Shown one piece after another: positions 7,823-16,336 of a DNA stretch of 64,000 nucleotides (positions are counted from its first letter, which is position 1; every line of letters begins with the position of its first letter). Source of the DNA: Candidatus Izemoplasma sp. (GTDB lineage: Bacteria > Bacillota_I > Bacilli_A > Izemoplasmatales > Izemoplasmataceae); NCBI GenBank assembly GCA_007117835.1, contig SKFU01000009.1:1-64000 (forward strand), read 5' to 3'. Position numbers and translations under genes: made by a program. The notes beneath the pieces were generated by a model. The model was not told where the DNA came from and searched no databases. It saw nothing but the letters and a program-made list of their open reading frames with translations.

Positions 7823-8843
7823 ATGTTAAGAAATGATAAAGCAAAGCAATGGTGTTTTTAACTGCGTCATAATGTGTACGCTCCATCCCATGTGATGCGT
7901 GAACACCTGGTCCAATTAAAGCGCCTTTAAAATCATTCCCTGCCGACCTAGCGGCACTGACATCAGAACCATAGTAAGGATAAATATCCACCGCATAATT
8001 GAGTTTATGCGCTTTCGCACAATTGACAAATTGATTGGTTAAGTCGTAATCATAAGGCCCACTTGAATCTTTGGCACAAATAGAAACATCATATTCAGTG
8101 CACGATAAATCATCACCGATACATCCCATGTCAATGGCAATCATTTCATCTAAATCCGGAATAAATGAAGCGCCATGGCCAACTTCTTCATAGGTTGATA
8201 TAATGAATTTTATGGTGTCTTTAGGCTGAATGCCATCATCTTGAAATGCTTTAATTAAACCGAAAATACTCGCAACATTAATCTTGTCATCTAAAAATCG
8301 TGATTTGATAAAACCATTATCAGTAATCACTGTCTTAGGATCGAAAAATACATAATTGCCAACCTCAATACCAAGTGCCTGAACATCTTCTTTGGTGTGC
8401 ACGCGTTCATCGATTCTTATTTGCATTGTTTCAGGTGAACGCTCAAGTTTAGCCGCATCTTTATAGACGTGAACCGCGGGCGATTTAGATAAAAACGTGC
8501 CGGTATAATCCTTGCCACTGCGTGTTCTAATGGTGCAATATTCACCATCCATTGTTGGCCATAATGGCCCACCAATATTGGTGAATTTTAAGTATCCATC
8601 GGATGTGATACTACGGACCATTGCTCCTAGTGTATCCACATGGACTGAAAGACCGATATTTTTGCTGCTTTGGCCCTTAAGAGTAATGATTAAATTTCCC
8701 TTTTTGGTTACCGAATAGGGTAAGTTAAAACGGTTTGCTTCTGTCTTAATACGTTCAATAATCGCTTTCGTGTAGCCACTCGGGCTTGGAATCATTAATA
8801 TCTCTTTTGCTAAATCTAAAACATATTTTTTGTCTAATGTCAT
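7821..8843 (-). CDS. M42-family metallo-aminopeptidase
   Basis: Cocatalytic dinuclear metallopeptidase of the M42 (PepA/FrvX/YsdC) family; members form dodecameric tetrahedral particles that trim peptides in the cytoplasm. Metal ligands and catalytic residues can be placed: H68/D70 in SVHVDTLG, the bridging Asp in RFLDDKI, the Glu pair in TYEEVGHG, AIDMG, and the final His in HASHGMERTH. The PDZ-like insert domain spans roughly 75-165. At 340 residues it is full length. A second family member is at 21046-22104; the two are clearly different paralogues. Transcribed alone, divergent from nadD. Confidence 0.92.
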   Translation of the reverse strand: MTLDKKYVLDLAKEILMIPSPSGYTKAIIERIKTEANRFNLPYSVTKKGNLIITLKGQSSKNIGLSVHVDTLGAMVRSITSDGYLKFTNIGGPLWPTMDGEYCTIRTRSGKDYTGTFLSKSPAVHVYKDAAKLERSPETMQIRIDERVHTKEDVQALGIEVGNYVFFDPKTVITDNGFIKSRFLDDKINVASIFGLIKAFQDDGIQPKDTIKFIISTYEEVGHGASFIPDLDEMIAIDMGCIGDDLSCTEYDVSICAKDSSGPYDYDLTNQFVNCAKAHKLNYAVDIYPYYGSDVSAARSAGNDFKGALIGPGVHASHGMERTHYDAVKNTIALLYHFLT

Positions 8844-8928
8844 TATTTCACCTCGATCTATTATAGCATATTCATGTTTTCATTTACCATCTTATAAAAC
8901 ATGTTATAATAAATTGTAGGTGAGGCTT

Positions 8929-9507
8929 ATGATAATTGTATTTGGTGGTGCTTTTAACCCGCCAACGAGAGCACATTTAGAAGCTTATTATGCAGTTAAG
9001 AAAAGATGCGCTGTCACGCAGTTCATCTTTTTGCCTGTGAGTAGCGCATACACAAAAGGGGAACTTGCTAGTCAATACCATCGACTAAATATGCTTAAAC
9101 TCTTGACTGATGGTTTAGACGATTGCACTATTTCCGATTTAGAAATGACCGACGATCATTTCTTAGGCACTTACCAATCATTAGTACGCCTAAGTGATCA
9201 ACACCAAGGACAAACAGCCTTTGTGATTGGCGCCGACAATCTCACGCATATTAAGCATTGGCGTTTTGCCACATCGCTGCTTAGTGAATTTAAAATAATT
9301 GTGTTAAACCGTAATCAAAACGACTTAGAAAAAATCATTTTGGCAGATGATTTTTTGGCCCAATATCAAGCGTCGTTCATCTTAATAGATAACTTCCATT
9401 TGCCATTATCCAGTACTCATTTTAGAACGAGTTTCGATGCATCTTTACTCACAGATGCAGTGTATCAATATATCTTAACCCATCGATTATACTTAAAGGA
9501 GGATTGA
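8929..9507 (+). CDS. nadD: Nicotinate-nucleotide adenylyltransferase
   Basis: Transfers AMP from ATP to nicotinate mononucleotide to form deamido-NAD. The nucleotidyltransferase signature GGAFNPPTRAH is at the N-terminus (residues 5-15), FVIGADNL gives the nucleotide-binding strand, and the C-terminal SSTHFR is the ISSTxIR motif. GTG 8920 is also in frame, but ATG 8929 is preceded by AGGTGAGG and gives the family's usual N-terminus. It is 4 bp upstream of nadE, whose product uses the deamido-NAD made here. Confidence 0.92.
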   Translation: MIIVFGGAFNPPTRAHLEAYYAVKKRCAVTQFIFLPVSSAYTKGELASQYHRLNMLKLLTDGLDDCTISDLEMTDDHFLGTYQSLVRLSDQHQGQTAFVIGADNLTHIKHWRFATSLLSEFKIIVLNRNQNDLEKIILADDFLAQYQASFILIDNFHLPLSSTHFRTSFDASLLTDAVYQYILTHRLYLKED

Positions 9508-9511
9508 ACTT

Positions 9512-11383
9512 ATGTATCATAATGGTTTTATAAAAGTTGCGGCAGTGACACCAAAATTAGAAGTCGGAAACCCACAGTACAATGTGCAAGAAATGTTAAC
9601 CATACTAAAGACAGTACATTCAAGTATTACCGTGTTTCCGGAACTTGGAATCACCGCGTATACTTGTAATGATTTGTTTTTCCAAAACAGTCTGTTAGAA
9701 GAAGCAAGAACAGCCATGAAGACATTAATGGCAAACAACACATACCAAGGCATTTTAGTCGTGGGCGCACCTTTAGAAATAGACGGGATACTTTATAATT
9801 GTGCGTTTGTCATTCAAGGCAATAAACTGTTGGGCATTGTGCCTAAATTTTATTTGCCGAATACTCAAGAATATTATGAGAAACGCTGGTTTACAACCGG
9901 ATTTGACATTGTTAAAACAGTAAAAGAAATCAAATATTTGGGCCAAAAAGTACCTTTTGGTTCGATTGTGTTTCGCTCTAATGATGATCAAATCAGTTTT
10001 GGTGTGGAAATATGTGAAGATATGTGGGCACCCTTATCACCCGGTAATATTTTAGCGCTTAATGGTGCAAAAATCATCTTGAACCTAAGTGCTTCTAATG
10101 AATATTTGTATAAGCGAGAAGTACGACAAAGAACGATTTTAGAACATTCAAGGCGCAATGCAGGGGCCTATGTTTATTCAAGTGCGGGGGTCAACGAGTC
10201 GACATCTGAGACCGTGTTTAGTGGTCACAACATTATATGTCAAAATGGTGAAATTTTACGGGAAACCGAAAACTTCTCACAATCATCTGAAGTCATTTAT
10301 GGCGATATTGATTTATCAAAAATCAATTATGCCCGTAAAACATTTTCTTCTTTTAGAGACACCATCAATAAATACGAACACTCAGTCATTACTGTGCATT
10401 TCGATTTGACTATAGATAAAGATTATGCATTTGAAACACCGATTGACCAAACGCCATTTGTGCCAAAAACACAAAAAATTAAGGCCTTTGAGAAAGTTGC
10501 GGCTTTGCAAGAAAACGCTTTGATAAAACGAATGAAACATATTCAAGCCAGTCACATTGTGGTTGGTGTGAGTGGTGGTTTAGATTCAACTTTAGCACTT
10601 TTTATTGCGGCACGTGTCATCAAAAATATCGGCAAATCAAGTCAAGAGATTATTGCGGTTACGATGCCTGCATTTGGGACAAGTGATACATCATTATCCA
10701 ATGCAAGACAGTTGATGAAAGCACTGAATGTGACTGAAAAAGAAATTGATATAAGTCAAAGTGTGAATGAACATTTCGATTTAATTGGTCATGACCGTAA
10801 AACATTAGATAAAACGTATGAAAATGCACAAGCACGTACACGAACATTAATTTTAATGGATCTTGCAAACATGCATAATGGCATTGTGCTAGGCACAGGT
10901 GACATGAGTGAACTGGCGTTAGGATGGACAACTTACAATGGTGATCAAATGAGCATGTATGGGATTAATGCCGGTGTACCAAAAACACTGGTGAAGTTCA
11001 TGGTTGAGTACTATGCTAAAGAGTGTTTTGATGCACACATTGTGTCAATAGTACAAAGCATTCTTGCCACACCGATTTCACCTGAGTTACTAAAAGATCA
11101 AAAAACTGAAGACGCAATCGGGAAATATGAAGTCAATGATTTCATTTTACATCGCTATTTAAGATTTGGTGATTCAGAAGATCGCATTGAATGGCTTTTG
11201 AGTAAAACCTTTGATTTGTCTGATGTAGAATGTAAAAGTTATGTTCGTAATTTCTTTAATCGTTTTTACTCACAACAGTTCAAACGTCAAGCAAGTCCTG
11301 ATTCACCTAAAATATTGGATGTGAGCTTGTCGCCACGCGGTGATTTAAGAATGCCAAGTGATGTCAGTCGAAGAATAAAATAA
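9512..11383 (+). CDS. nadE: Glutamine-dependent NAD+ synthetase
   Basis: Converts deamido-NAD to NAD using ammonia released from glutamine. Two domains: an N-terminal nitrilase-type glutaminase (about 1-290) with the catalytic triad E44 (PELG), K112 (VPKFYLPN) and C168 (EICEDMW), and a C-terminal ATP-pyrophosphatase synthetase with the P-loop SGGLDST (354-360) and GTGDMSELALGW. At 623 residues this is the long, glutamine-using form rather than the short ammonia-using NadE. An AAAGGAGG SD precedes the start. Second gene of the nadD-nadE-mnmA-patatin run. Confidence 0.96.
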   Translation: MYHNGFIKVAAVTPKLEVGNPQYNVQEMLTILKTVHSSITVFPELGITAYTCNDLFFQNSLLEEARTAMKTLMANNTYQGILVVGAPLEIDGILYNCAFVIQGNKLLGIVPKFYLPNTQEYYEKRWFTTGFDIVKTVKEIKYLGQKVPFGSIVFRSNDDQISFGVEICEDMWAPLSPGNILALNGAKIILNLSASNEYLYKREVRQRTILEHSRRNAGAYVYSSAGVNESTSETVFSGHNIICQNGEILRETENFSQSSEVIYGDIDLSKINYARKTFSSFRDTINKYEHSVITVHFDLTIDKDYAFETPIDQTPFVPKTQKIKAFEKVAALQENALIKRMKHIQASHIVVGVSGGLDSTLALFIAARVIKNIGKSSQEIIAVTMPAFGTSDTSLSNARQLMKALNVTEKEIDISQSVNEHFDLIGHDRKTLDKTYENAQARTRTLILMDLANMHNGIVLGTGDMSELALGWTTYNGDQMSMYGINAGVPKTLVKFMVEYYAKECFDAHIVSIVQSILATPISPELLKDQKTEDAIGKYEVNDFILHRYLRFGDSEDRIEWLLSKTFDLSDVECKSYVRNFFNRFYSQQFKRQASPDSPKILDVSLSPRGDLRMPSDVSRRIK

Positions 11384-11395
11384 AAGGATGGTTGG

Positions 11396-12532
11396 ATGTC
11401 TAAAAGAGTCGTTGTTGGTATGAGTGGTGGCGTTGATTCAAGTGTCGCTGCGTATTTGTTAAACCAAGCTGGTTATGATGTTATCGGTCTTTTTATGCGT
11501 AACTGGGATTCAACAACGAACAAGGATGTACTCGGTAATCCGACATTAGAAGACGATTTATGTCCCCAAGAAGTTGATTATCAAGATGCTAAACGTGTTT
11601 GTGATTTCATTGGTATTCCACTGCATCGTGTTGATTTTATTGAAGAGTATTGGCAAAACGTGTTTATGTACTTTATTGATGAATATGAGAAGGGAAGAAC
11701 GCCAAACCCTGATATCATGTGTAATAAGTTCATCAAGTTTGATGCGTTTAAGAAATATGCTGAAAAGTTCAATCCTGATTTTATCGCGATGGGACATTAC
11801 GCACAAATTCGTATTGGAAGCAGTGGTAATGTTCAACTCTTGCGTGGTGCGGATGCAAACAAAGACCAAACATATTTTTTAAGTCAGTTGACGCAAGAAC
11901 AACTTAAAGAAACACTGTTTCCTATCGGTCATTATCAAAAGTCTGAGATTCGTCAAATTGCTAAAGAGATTAACTTACCCACCGCAATGAAAAAAGATTC
12001 GACAGGTATTTGCTTTATTGGAGAACGCGCATTTAATCAATTCTTAAGAAACTACATACCTGCTCAACCTGGTCGCATCCTAACCCAAGATGGTGATGAT
12101 TTGGGTGAACACCAGGGATTAATGCACTACACCATTGGGCAGCGTAAAGGTCTCGGTATTGGTGGTTCATCAGCGTATGGTAATGAACCTTGGTTTGTGA
12201 TTGGTAAGTCACTGACCCGCAACACACTAACTGTAGGTCAAGGATTTCACCATCCTGAGTTATACAGTACCTCATGCACGTTAGAATCTGTGAATATGAT
12301 AAACCCACAAATAAATTTACAAGGCCTTGCACTCACAGCCAAGTTTAGATATCGTCAAGCTGATGTGCCGATAAGCATTGAATCTAGTGAGACAGAGTTT
12401 AAAGTAATCTTCAAGACGCCTGTGCGCGCTGTCACACCAGGACAATCGGCAGTTTTCTATCATGGCGACGTGTGTTTAGGTGGTGGCATTATTCAACATG
12501 TGTATCAAAATCATCGACAATTACCATATTAG
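11396..12532 (+). CDS. mnmA: tRNA-specific 2-thiouridylase
   Basis: MnmA puts sulfur on U34 of the Lys, Glu and Gln tRNAs. The PP-loop SGGVDSS (10-16) activates the uridine. The two catalytic cysteines are visible: NPDIMCNKFIKF (nucleophile region) and DSTGICFIGER. GHYAQIR, GADANKDQTYFL and IGQRKGLGIGG complete the signature. Length 378 is usual. Starts 12 bp after nadE with an AAAGGATGG SD, so it belongs to the NAD operon by position, although the functions differ. Confidence 0.96.
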   Translation: MSKRVVVGMSGGVDSSVAAYLLNQAGYDVIGLFMRNWDSTTNKDVLGNPTLEDDLCPQEVDYQDAKRVCDFIGIPLHRVDFIEEYWQNVFMYFIDEYEKGRTPNPDIMCNKFIKFDAFKKYAEKFNPDFIAMGHYAQIRIGSSGNVQLLRGADANKDQTYFLSQLTQEQLKETLFPIGHYQKSEIRQIAKEINLPTAMKKDSTGICFIGERAFNQFLRNYIPAQPGRILTQDGDDLGEHQGLMHYTIGQRKGLGIGGSSAYGNEPWFVIGKSLTRNTLTVGQGFHHPELYSTSCTLESVNMINPQINLQGLALTAKFRYRQADVPISIESSETEFKVIFKTPVRAVTPGQSAVFYHGDVCLGGGIIQHVYQNHRQLPY

Positions 12533-12541
12533 GAGAGGGAT

Positions 12542-13369
12542 ATGATGGCTAAAAAATTAGGAATCGCACTGGCGGGCGGGGGTGCTCGTGGTGCCTATCA
12601 AATCGGTGTATTAAATGTACTAGATTCACACGGTATTCTCGATAATATTGTGGCTGTTTCAGGGTCAAGTGTGGGTAGCTTAAACGCGGTTTTACTGGCA
12701 ACAAACGATTTAAAAAAAGCACACCAAACATGGTTAGACTTAGATCATACTGATTTGTTTGTTCAAGATGACAATATGTTTAAACGTTTTTTCGAAGAAA
12801 AACTGGAGTTCATTTACAAAGGTGCTTACAACACCGACCGTTTAGAAGAAATCATTGAAGCATCGCTTGACTATGACAAGCTAAAAGAAGTAGATGTCTA
12901 TGTTGCAACGTCTCATGTGGGTCATGATGACACCACATGGTTAGAACTTATGTCGCTTAGTCTAAGAAACATGTTTGCCAAAGAAACACTCGTTAGATAC
13001 CCAAACTTAAGAACTATGGATAAAGACACCATCCGCAAGACGTTGCTTGCAAGTTGTGCAATACCTATTGTCTTTAAACCGGTTGTAATCGATCATGAAA
13101 CATACTATGATGGTGGTGTGTTAGACAATACGCCTTACATGCCTTTAATCAACCATGGCTGTGATGCGATTATTGTAATCGACTTGTACCGTTTCAACTT
13201 AAAACGTCCAAAAACTGTGAATGGTATACCAATCACATACATTTATCCCAGCAAATATTTAAAAGGCATTCTAGACTTTGAACCTGATAAAATCACATTT
13301 AGAATGGCGCTTGGTGAATACGATGCCAAACTTAAAATTGAAGAAATCCAAAAGATGCTTGCCAAATAA
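12542..13369 (+). CDS. Patatin-like phospholipase
   Basis: Serine lipase/acyl hydrolase with a Ser-Asp dyad. The oxyanion loop GGGARGAYQIG is at 12-22, the nucleophile elbow GSSVG at 41-45 (Ser43), and the dyad Asp lies in DGGVLDN near residue 197. No signal peptide, so a cytoplasmic or membrane-surface enzyme like the bacterial RssA/YlbK group. Two adjacent ATGs (12542, 12545) both fit the AGGAGAGGG SD. Last gene of the nadD operon: a terminator overlaps its stop codon. Confidence 0.9.
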   Translation: MMAKKLGIALAGGGARGAYQIGVLNVLDSHGILDNIVAVSGSSVGSLNAVLLATNDLKKAHQTWLDLDHTDLFVQDDNMFKRFFEEKLEFIYKGAYNTDRLEEIIEASLDYDKLKEVDVYVATSHVGHDDTTWLELMSLSLRNMFAKETLVRYPNLRTMDKDTIRKTLLASCAIPIVFKPVVIDHETYYDGGVLDNTPYMPLINHGCDAIIVIDLYRFNLKRPKTVNGIPITYIYPSKYLKGILDFEPDKITFRMALGEYDAKLKIEEIQKMLAK

Positions 13370-13380
13370 GCATCTTTTTT
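13351..13380 (+). terminator. Intrinsic terminator over the patatin stop codon
   Basis: A 10-bp stem (13351-13360 with 13368-13377), 7-nt loop and a run of six T. The stop codon 13367-13369 lies at the loop/3' arm boundary. Confidence 0.9.
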
Positions 13381-13427
13381 AAAGTAAAATTTTGTCACAC
13401 ATGTATCAATAGGGTTGGAGGTGTCTA

Positions 13428-14072
13428 ATGAAAAAAATATGGATTATGTGTGGTTTCATCACAGTGTTACTCATTCAAAACAGCACCGTAAAAAGTAGTG
13501 AGTATTTAAGTTATCAATCATTCTACTTCGTCAATAGTGGTCATCAACTAATCTCACAGTTCAGTGAATACCAATACAATCAGTACTATACAAGAGTAAA
13601 TCAAAAACGGTTTTGGGGATGGCATACTTATACCGTAACAAAAAGTCAACCCGTACGCTTCGTTAAGGAAACCTTATTGATGATAGAAAATCAAGGAAAC
13701 ACATCCATAGACCAAACCTATTATTTTAAAACCACACAACAATTAAAGCAACAAATCTCTGCCAGTGGTAATATTAATATTGGGGCTGAAGGCAGTGTCT
13801 ATGAGTTTGATTTGGGCTTAAAAAAAGCCTTGGATTTCAGTGCCAAGTTTGACTTATCCTCAACGATAGAAGAACACAATGAAATTCGTATAAAAGTTGA
13901 CCCAATGACACGCTTAATAGTGAAAGTATACGGTGAAGGAAACATTACTAACGGCGTAGGCAAACACTATCGTTTTTTTATTGAAAATAGGCGTGGGGGT
14001 TGGGAAATATTTACGTTGACAACTGAATATTACTCGATTGTGAAAGAACGGTTGGATGGCTATGAAAGTTAA
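13428..14072 (+). CDS. Exported beta-rich protein of unknown function, ABC cassette gene 1
   Basis: A 214-residue protein with a clear signal peptide (MKKIWIMCGFITVLLIQ then a polar stretch to about 22). No lipobox, no further membrane segment, no cysteine in the mature part. The mature part is rich in Tyr, Gln, Ser and alternating polar/hydrophobic residues, suggesting beta-sheet. I do not recognise the family. A stretch at about 82-170 (paired polar strands, then IKVDPMT) is faintly like aerolysin-type pore domains, but this is only a visual resemblance. SD is GGAGGTG. The 3' end overlaps the next gene by 17 bp, which makes it the first of a four-gene operon. Confidence 0.7.
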   Translation: MKKIWIMCGFITVLLIQNSTVKSSEYLSYQSFYFVNSGHQLISQFSEYQYNQYYTRVNQKRFWGWHTYTVTKSQPVRFVKETLLMIENQGNTSIDQTYYFKTTQQLKQQISASGNINIGAEGSVYEFDLGLKKALDFSAKFDLSSTIEEHNEIRIKVDPMTRLIVKVYGEGNITNGVGKHYRFFIENRRGGWEIFTLTTEYYSIVKERLDGYES

Positions 14073-15012
14073 TGTGTTCACAATCTTATCGATTGCGTCT
14101 TTAATCATTATTAGTACTTTGTTTATTTATACAATTTGGCCTTCAAAAGCACCGAATAATACAGTATACAGCATTAACCAAGTGCATACCTATCTTGATA
14201 CAGATGGCCATAAAAAAATAATCATTCCATTGTTTATTGAATCAAACAACATTCTGTTTGATGTAGAAATGATTACAAAAATAGCGATTCGTGATGTTTC
14301 TTCAGATCAGTGGTTTGCACTTCATCTTAATACCATCGAACCTGTTTATCAATTTAATCATCATGGAACTTTGTTAAGGCATGTCAACTTGCACGTTGAG
14401 CTTGCGTTTAAAACCGAACAACAAGCCTTGTTTATTGCCGATGCAGTGTTGATAGTTAATTTGAAAAATGACACTACTTATGAACTGCCGATTGGAGAGT
14501 TTAACTATTGGTTTATAGACATTTCTAATCGCAATGATTTAAGTGTTAAACACATTCATAATGTCCACCAAAACATTGGTTTTGGAGAAACCAGCACGGG
14601 TCTATTGATTACTTTAGAAAATCAACTGGCTTCAACGTTATGCTTATTAGACATTTCACTAAACAGCACTAAAGTTCAACCAAATTTTGGCTATTTAATG
14701 GTATATGAGGATGCGTTTGATCCATTTATCGATGCCTCACTAATCATGGGAATCGATTATAATCACTTAGAAAATAAACCAAAAACAATCAAAGAACACT
14801 GTATGTTAAATTACCAAACAAAGAGTGTATTCATCCCTTATGACTACCTCTCAGAGATTGTTTTAACCCATTATCCTATCCTAATAACGTATCGGGTAAA
14901 CCGTGAAATAAAACAATTCATTATAGAAGATTTTACATTCATACGCACCGACTGGCCACTAGAAAACTATAAAGGAGTGATTCATCAAAATGAGCCCATC
15001 ACTATGGATTAA
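14056..15012 (+). CDS. Membrane-anchored extracytoplasmic protein, ABC cassette gene 2
   Basis: A 318-residue protein with one N-terminal transmembrane segment (about 9-28) and a large predicted outside domain; a signal anchor is more likely than a cleaved peptide. Not recognised. The domain looks beta-rich, with two cysteines (in TLCLLD and EHCMLN). ATG 14056 and ATG 14062 are both possible; the upstream GGTTGGATGG only weakly decides. The gene overlaps gene 1 at its start and the ATPase gene by 23 bp at its end, so it is locked into the operon and probably works with the transporter. Confidence 0.7.
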   Translation: MAMKVNVFTILSIASLIIISTLFIYTIWPSKAPNNTVYSINQVHTYLDTDGHKKIIIPLFIESNNILFDVEMITKIAIRDVSSDQWFALHLNTIEPVYQFNHHGTLLRHVNLHVELAFKTEQQALFIADAVLIVNLKNDTTYELPIGEFNYWFIDISNRNDLSVKHIHNVHQNIGFGETSTGLLITLENQLASTLCLLDISLNSTKVQPNFGYLMVYEDAFDPFIDASLIMGIDYNHLENKPKTIKEHCMLNYQTKSVFIPYDYLSEIVLTHYPILITYRVNREIKQFIIEDFTFIRTDWPLENYKGVIHQNEPITMD

Positions 15013-15553
15013 AAACTATCAAAAAAACTATGATAAAAAACAGGTTTTGATTGATGACTTAGTCACCGATTCAAAGGTTATTTTACTGATCGGCGAAAAC
15101 GGTTGTGGTAAAACAACGGTGTTAAAGTCTTTATCATTGTTGCTTTGTTTTGAAGGCGAAGCCAGTGTTGGCACATCATGGATGTATATGAGTGATGCAT
15201 TCAAACCCCCCGCCCATTTTACAGTTAATCAATATTTAAACCATGTGTGTGCTTTGTCAAATACCGCAAATTATGAACAAATGCGTTCATTAATAACGTA
15301 TTTCGATATGGAAAAGCACAAGCATATCCCAATTAAAAATTTATCAAAAGGGATGCATCAAAAAGTCAATATAATACAAACATTGTGTGAAAGTAAAGAT
15401 GTCTATTTAATGGATGAACCTTTGGATGGTTTAGACGCCAAAAATCGCGAAAAATTTATCGAGTATCTAAAGAAAAGTACAGGAATTTTTGTTTGTGCGA
15501 CCCATAATCCGAGTCACTACGAGAGGTTATCGCCTGAAAAAATATATTTATGA
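14990..15553 (+). CDS. ABC transporter ATP-binding protein, ABC cassette gene 3
   Basis: A compact ABC ATPase of 187 residues, shorter than the usual 210-240. All nucleotide motifs are present: Walker A GENGCGKTT (35-43), signature LSKGMHQKV (variant of LSGGQ, common in ABC-2 type exporters), Walker B VYLMDEP, D-loop LDGLD, and the H-loop His in CATHN. The Q-loop region is short. An AAAGGAGTG SD lies within the end of gene 2. The stop overlaps the permease start by 4 bp. Likely energises export or envelope remodelling together with the next gene. Confidence 0.92.
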   Translation: MSPSLWIKNYQKNYDKKQVLIDDLVTDSKVILLIGENGCGKTTVLKSLSLLLCFEGEASVGTSWMYMSDAFKPPAHFTVNQYLNHVCALSNTANYEQMRSLITYFDMEKHKHIPIKNLSKGMHQKVNIIQTLCESKDVYLMDEPLDGLDAKNREKFIEYLKKSTGIFVCATHNPSHYERLSPEKIYL

Positions 15554-16275
15554 TACGCTTAATGCAATTACATATGGCACATGTGTTAGATCATAAAAGC
15601 CGTATTGTTTTAACGGTTATGTTGGTGTTAAACATGGCATTATTTGCAATGATGGGCAATCTATTTACTGGAACAATTTACGATATACTATACGCAACAG
15701 AACGTCGCATTAATTATTTTCTAGATGCCTTGTATCTACTAAAACTTAGTAATTTGTTGTTGATTTTATTGTTGTCGATGCGGGTGATTTCTTATCGGCA
15801 GCAATTGTCAGTATACATCGTGCGGGCAGGACGTGTTAAAGTATTTATCAGTCAGCAGATTACAGTATGGTTAATCGTAATGATCTATCTATTCATGAAT
15901 TACGTTTTAATATTTTCAATATACAAACACTCGATATTTTATCAATATGATACGTTTAATTGGACACAGTGGTTTCATTTAATGACGATTAACGGTTACT
16001 ACGCTACGATTTTCTTAATGATTGCGCAGCGTTTTAATAACATATATTTCCTAATGGGCGGCTTTATCGGTGCTTTTTCAATTGACATTATGATTCCCTT
16101 AAATGTTGCCCTGAATGCTTACAATATCTTTGAACTGTTAATGCTTCATTTATTGCCGACATTGAAATTATCTGATACACACATGGCTTTACAAACAAAA
16201 CCATTAATTACTGTAATTATGATGGGTGTTCTTACGGCTGCAATGCTACACCATTACTTAAAGTGCGATTTTTGA
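15550..16275 (+). CDS. ABC-2 type permease subunit, ABC cassette gene 4
   Basis: A 241-residue integral membrane protein with about six predicted helices (roughly 15-35, 55-75, 100-125, 145-165, 170-195, 215-235), the size and layout of ABC-2 permeases. The overlap ATGA with the ATPase gene implies an obligate pair. Substrate unknown; no antibiotic-resistance or bacteriocin signature is visible. It ends the cassette; the following gene has its own promoter. Confidence 0.75.
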   Translation: MIRLMQLHMAHVLDHKSRIVLTVMLVLNMALFAMMGNLFTGTIYDILYATERRINYFLDALYLLKLSNLLLILLLSMRVISYRQQLSVYIVRAGRVKVFISQQITVWLIVMIYLFMNYVLIFSIYKHSIFYQYDTFNWTQWFHLMTINGYYATIFLMIAQRFNNIYFLMGGFIGAFSIDIMIPLNVALNAYNIFELLMLHLLPTLKLSDTHMALQTKPLITVIMMGVLTAAMLHHYLKCDF

Positions 16276-16299
16276 TGACTTTATTAATTGAATGTTTTA

Positions 16300-16308
16300 T
16301 GATACAAT
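16300..16308 (+). promoter_or_regulatory. Extended -10 promoter of the GlmM-like gene
   Basis: TGaTACAAT at 16300-16308, about 29 nt before the GTG start, in the only gap after the ABC cassette. No convincing -35. Confidence 0.45.
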
Positions 16309-16336
16309 ATAGACGCACTCAAAAGGATGTGATAAC

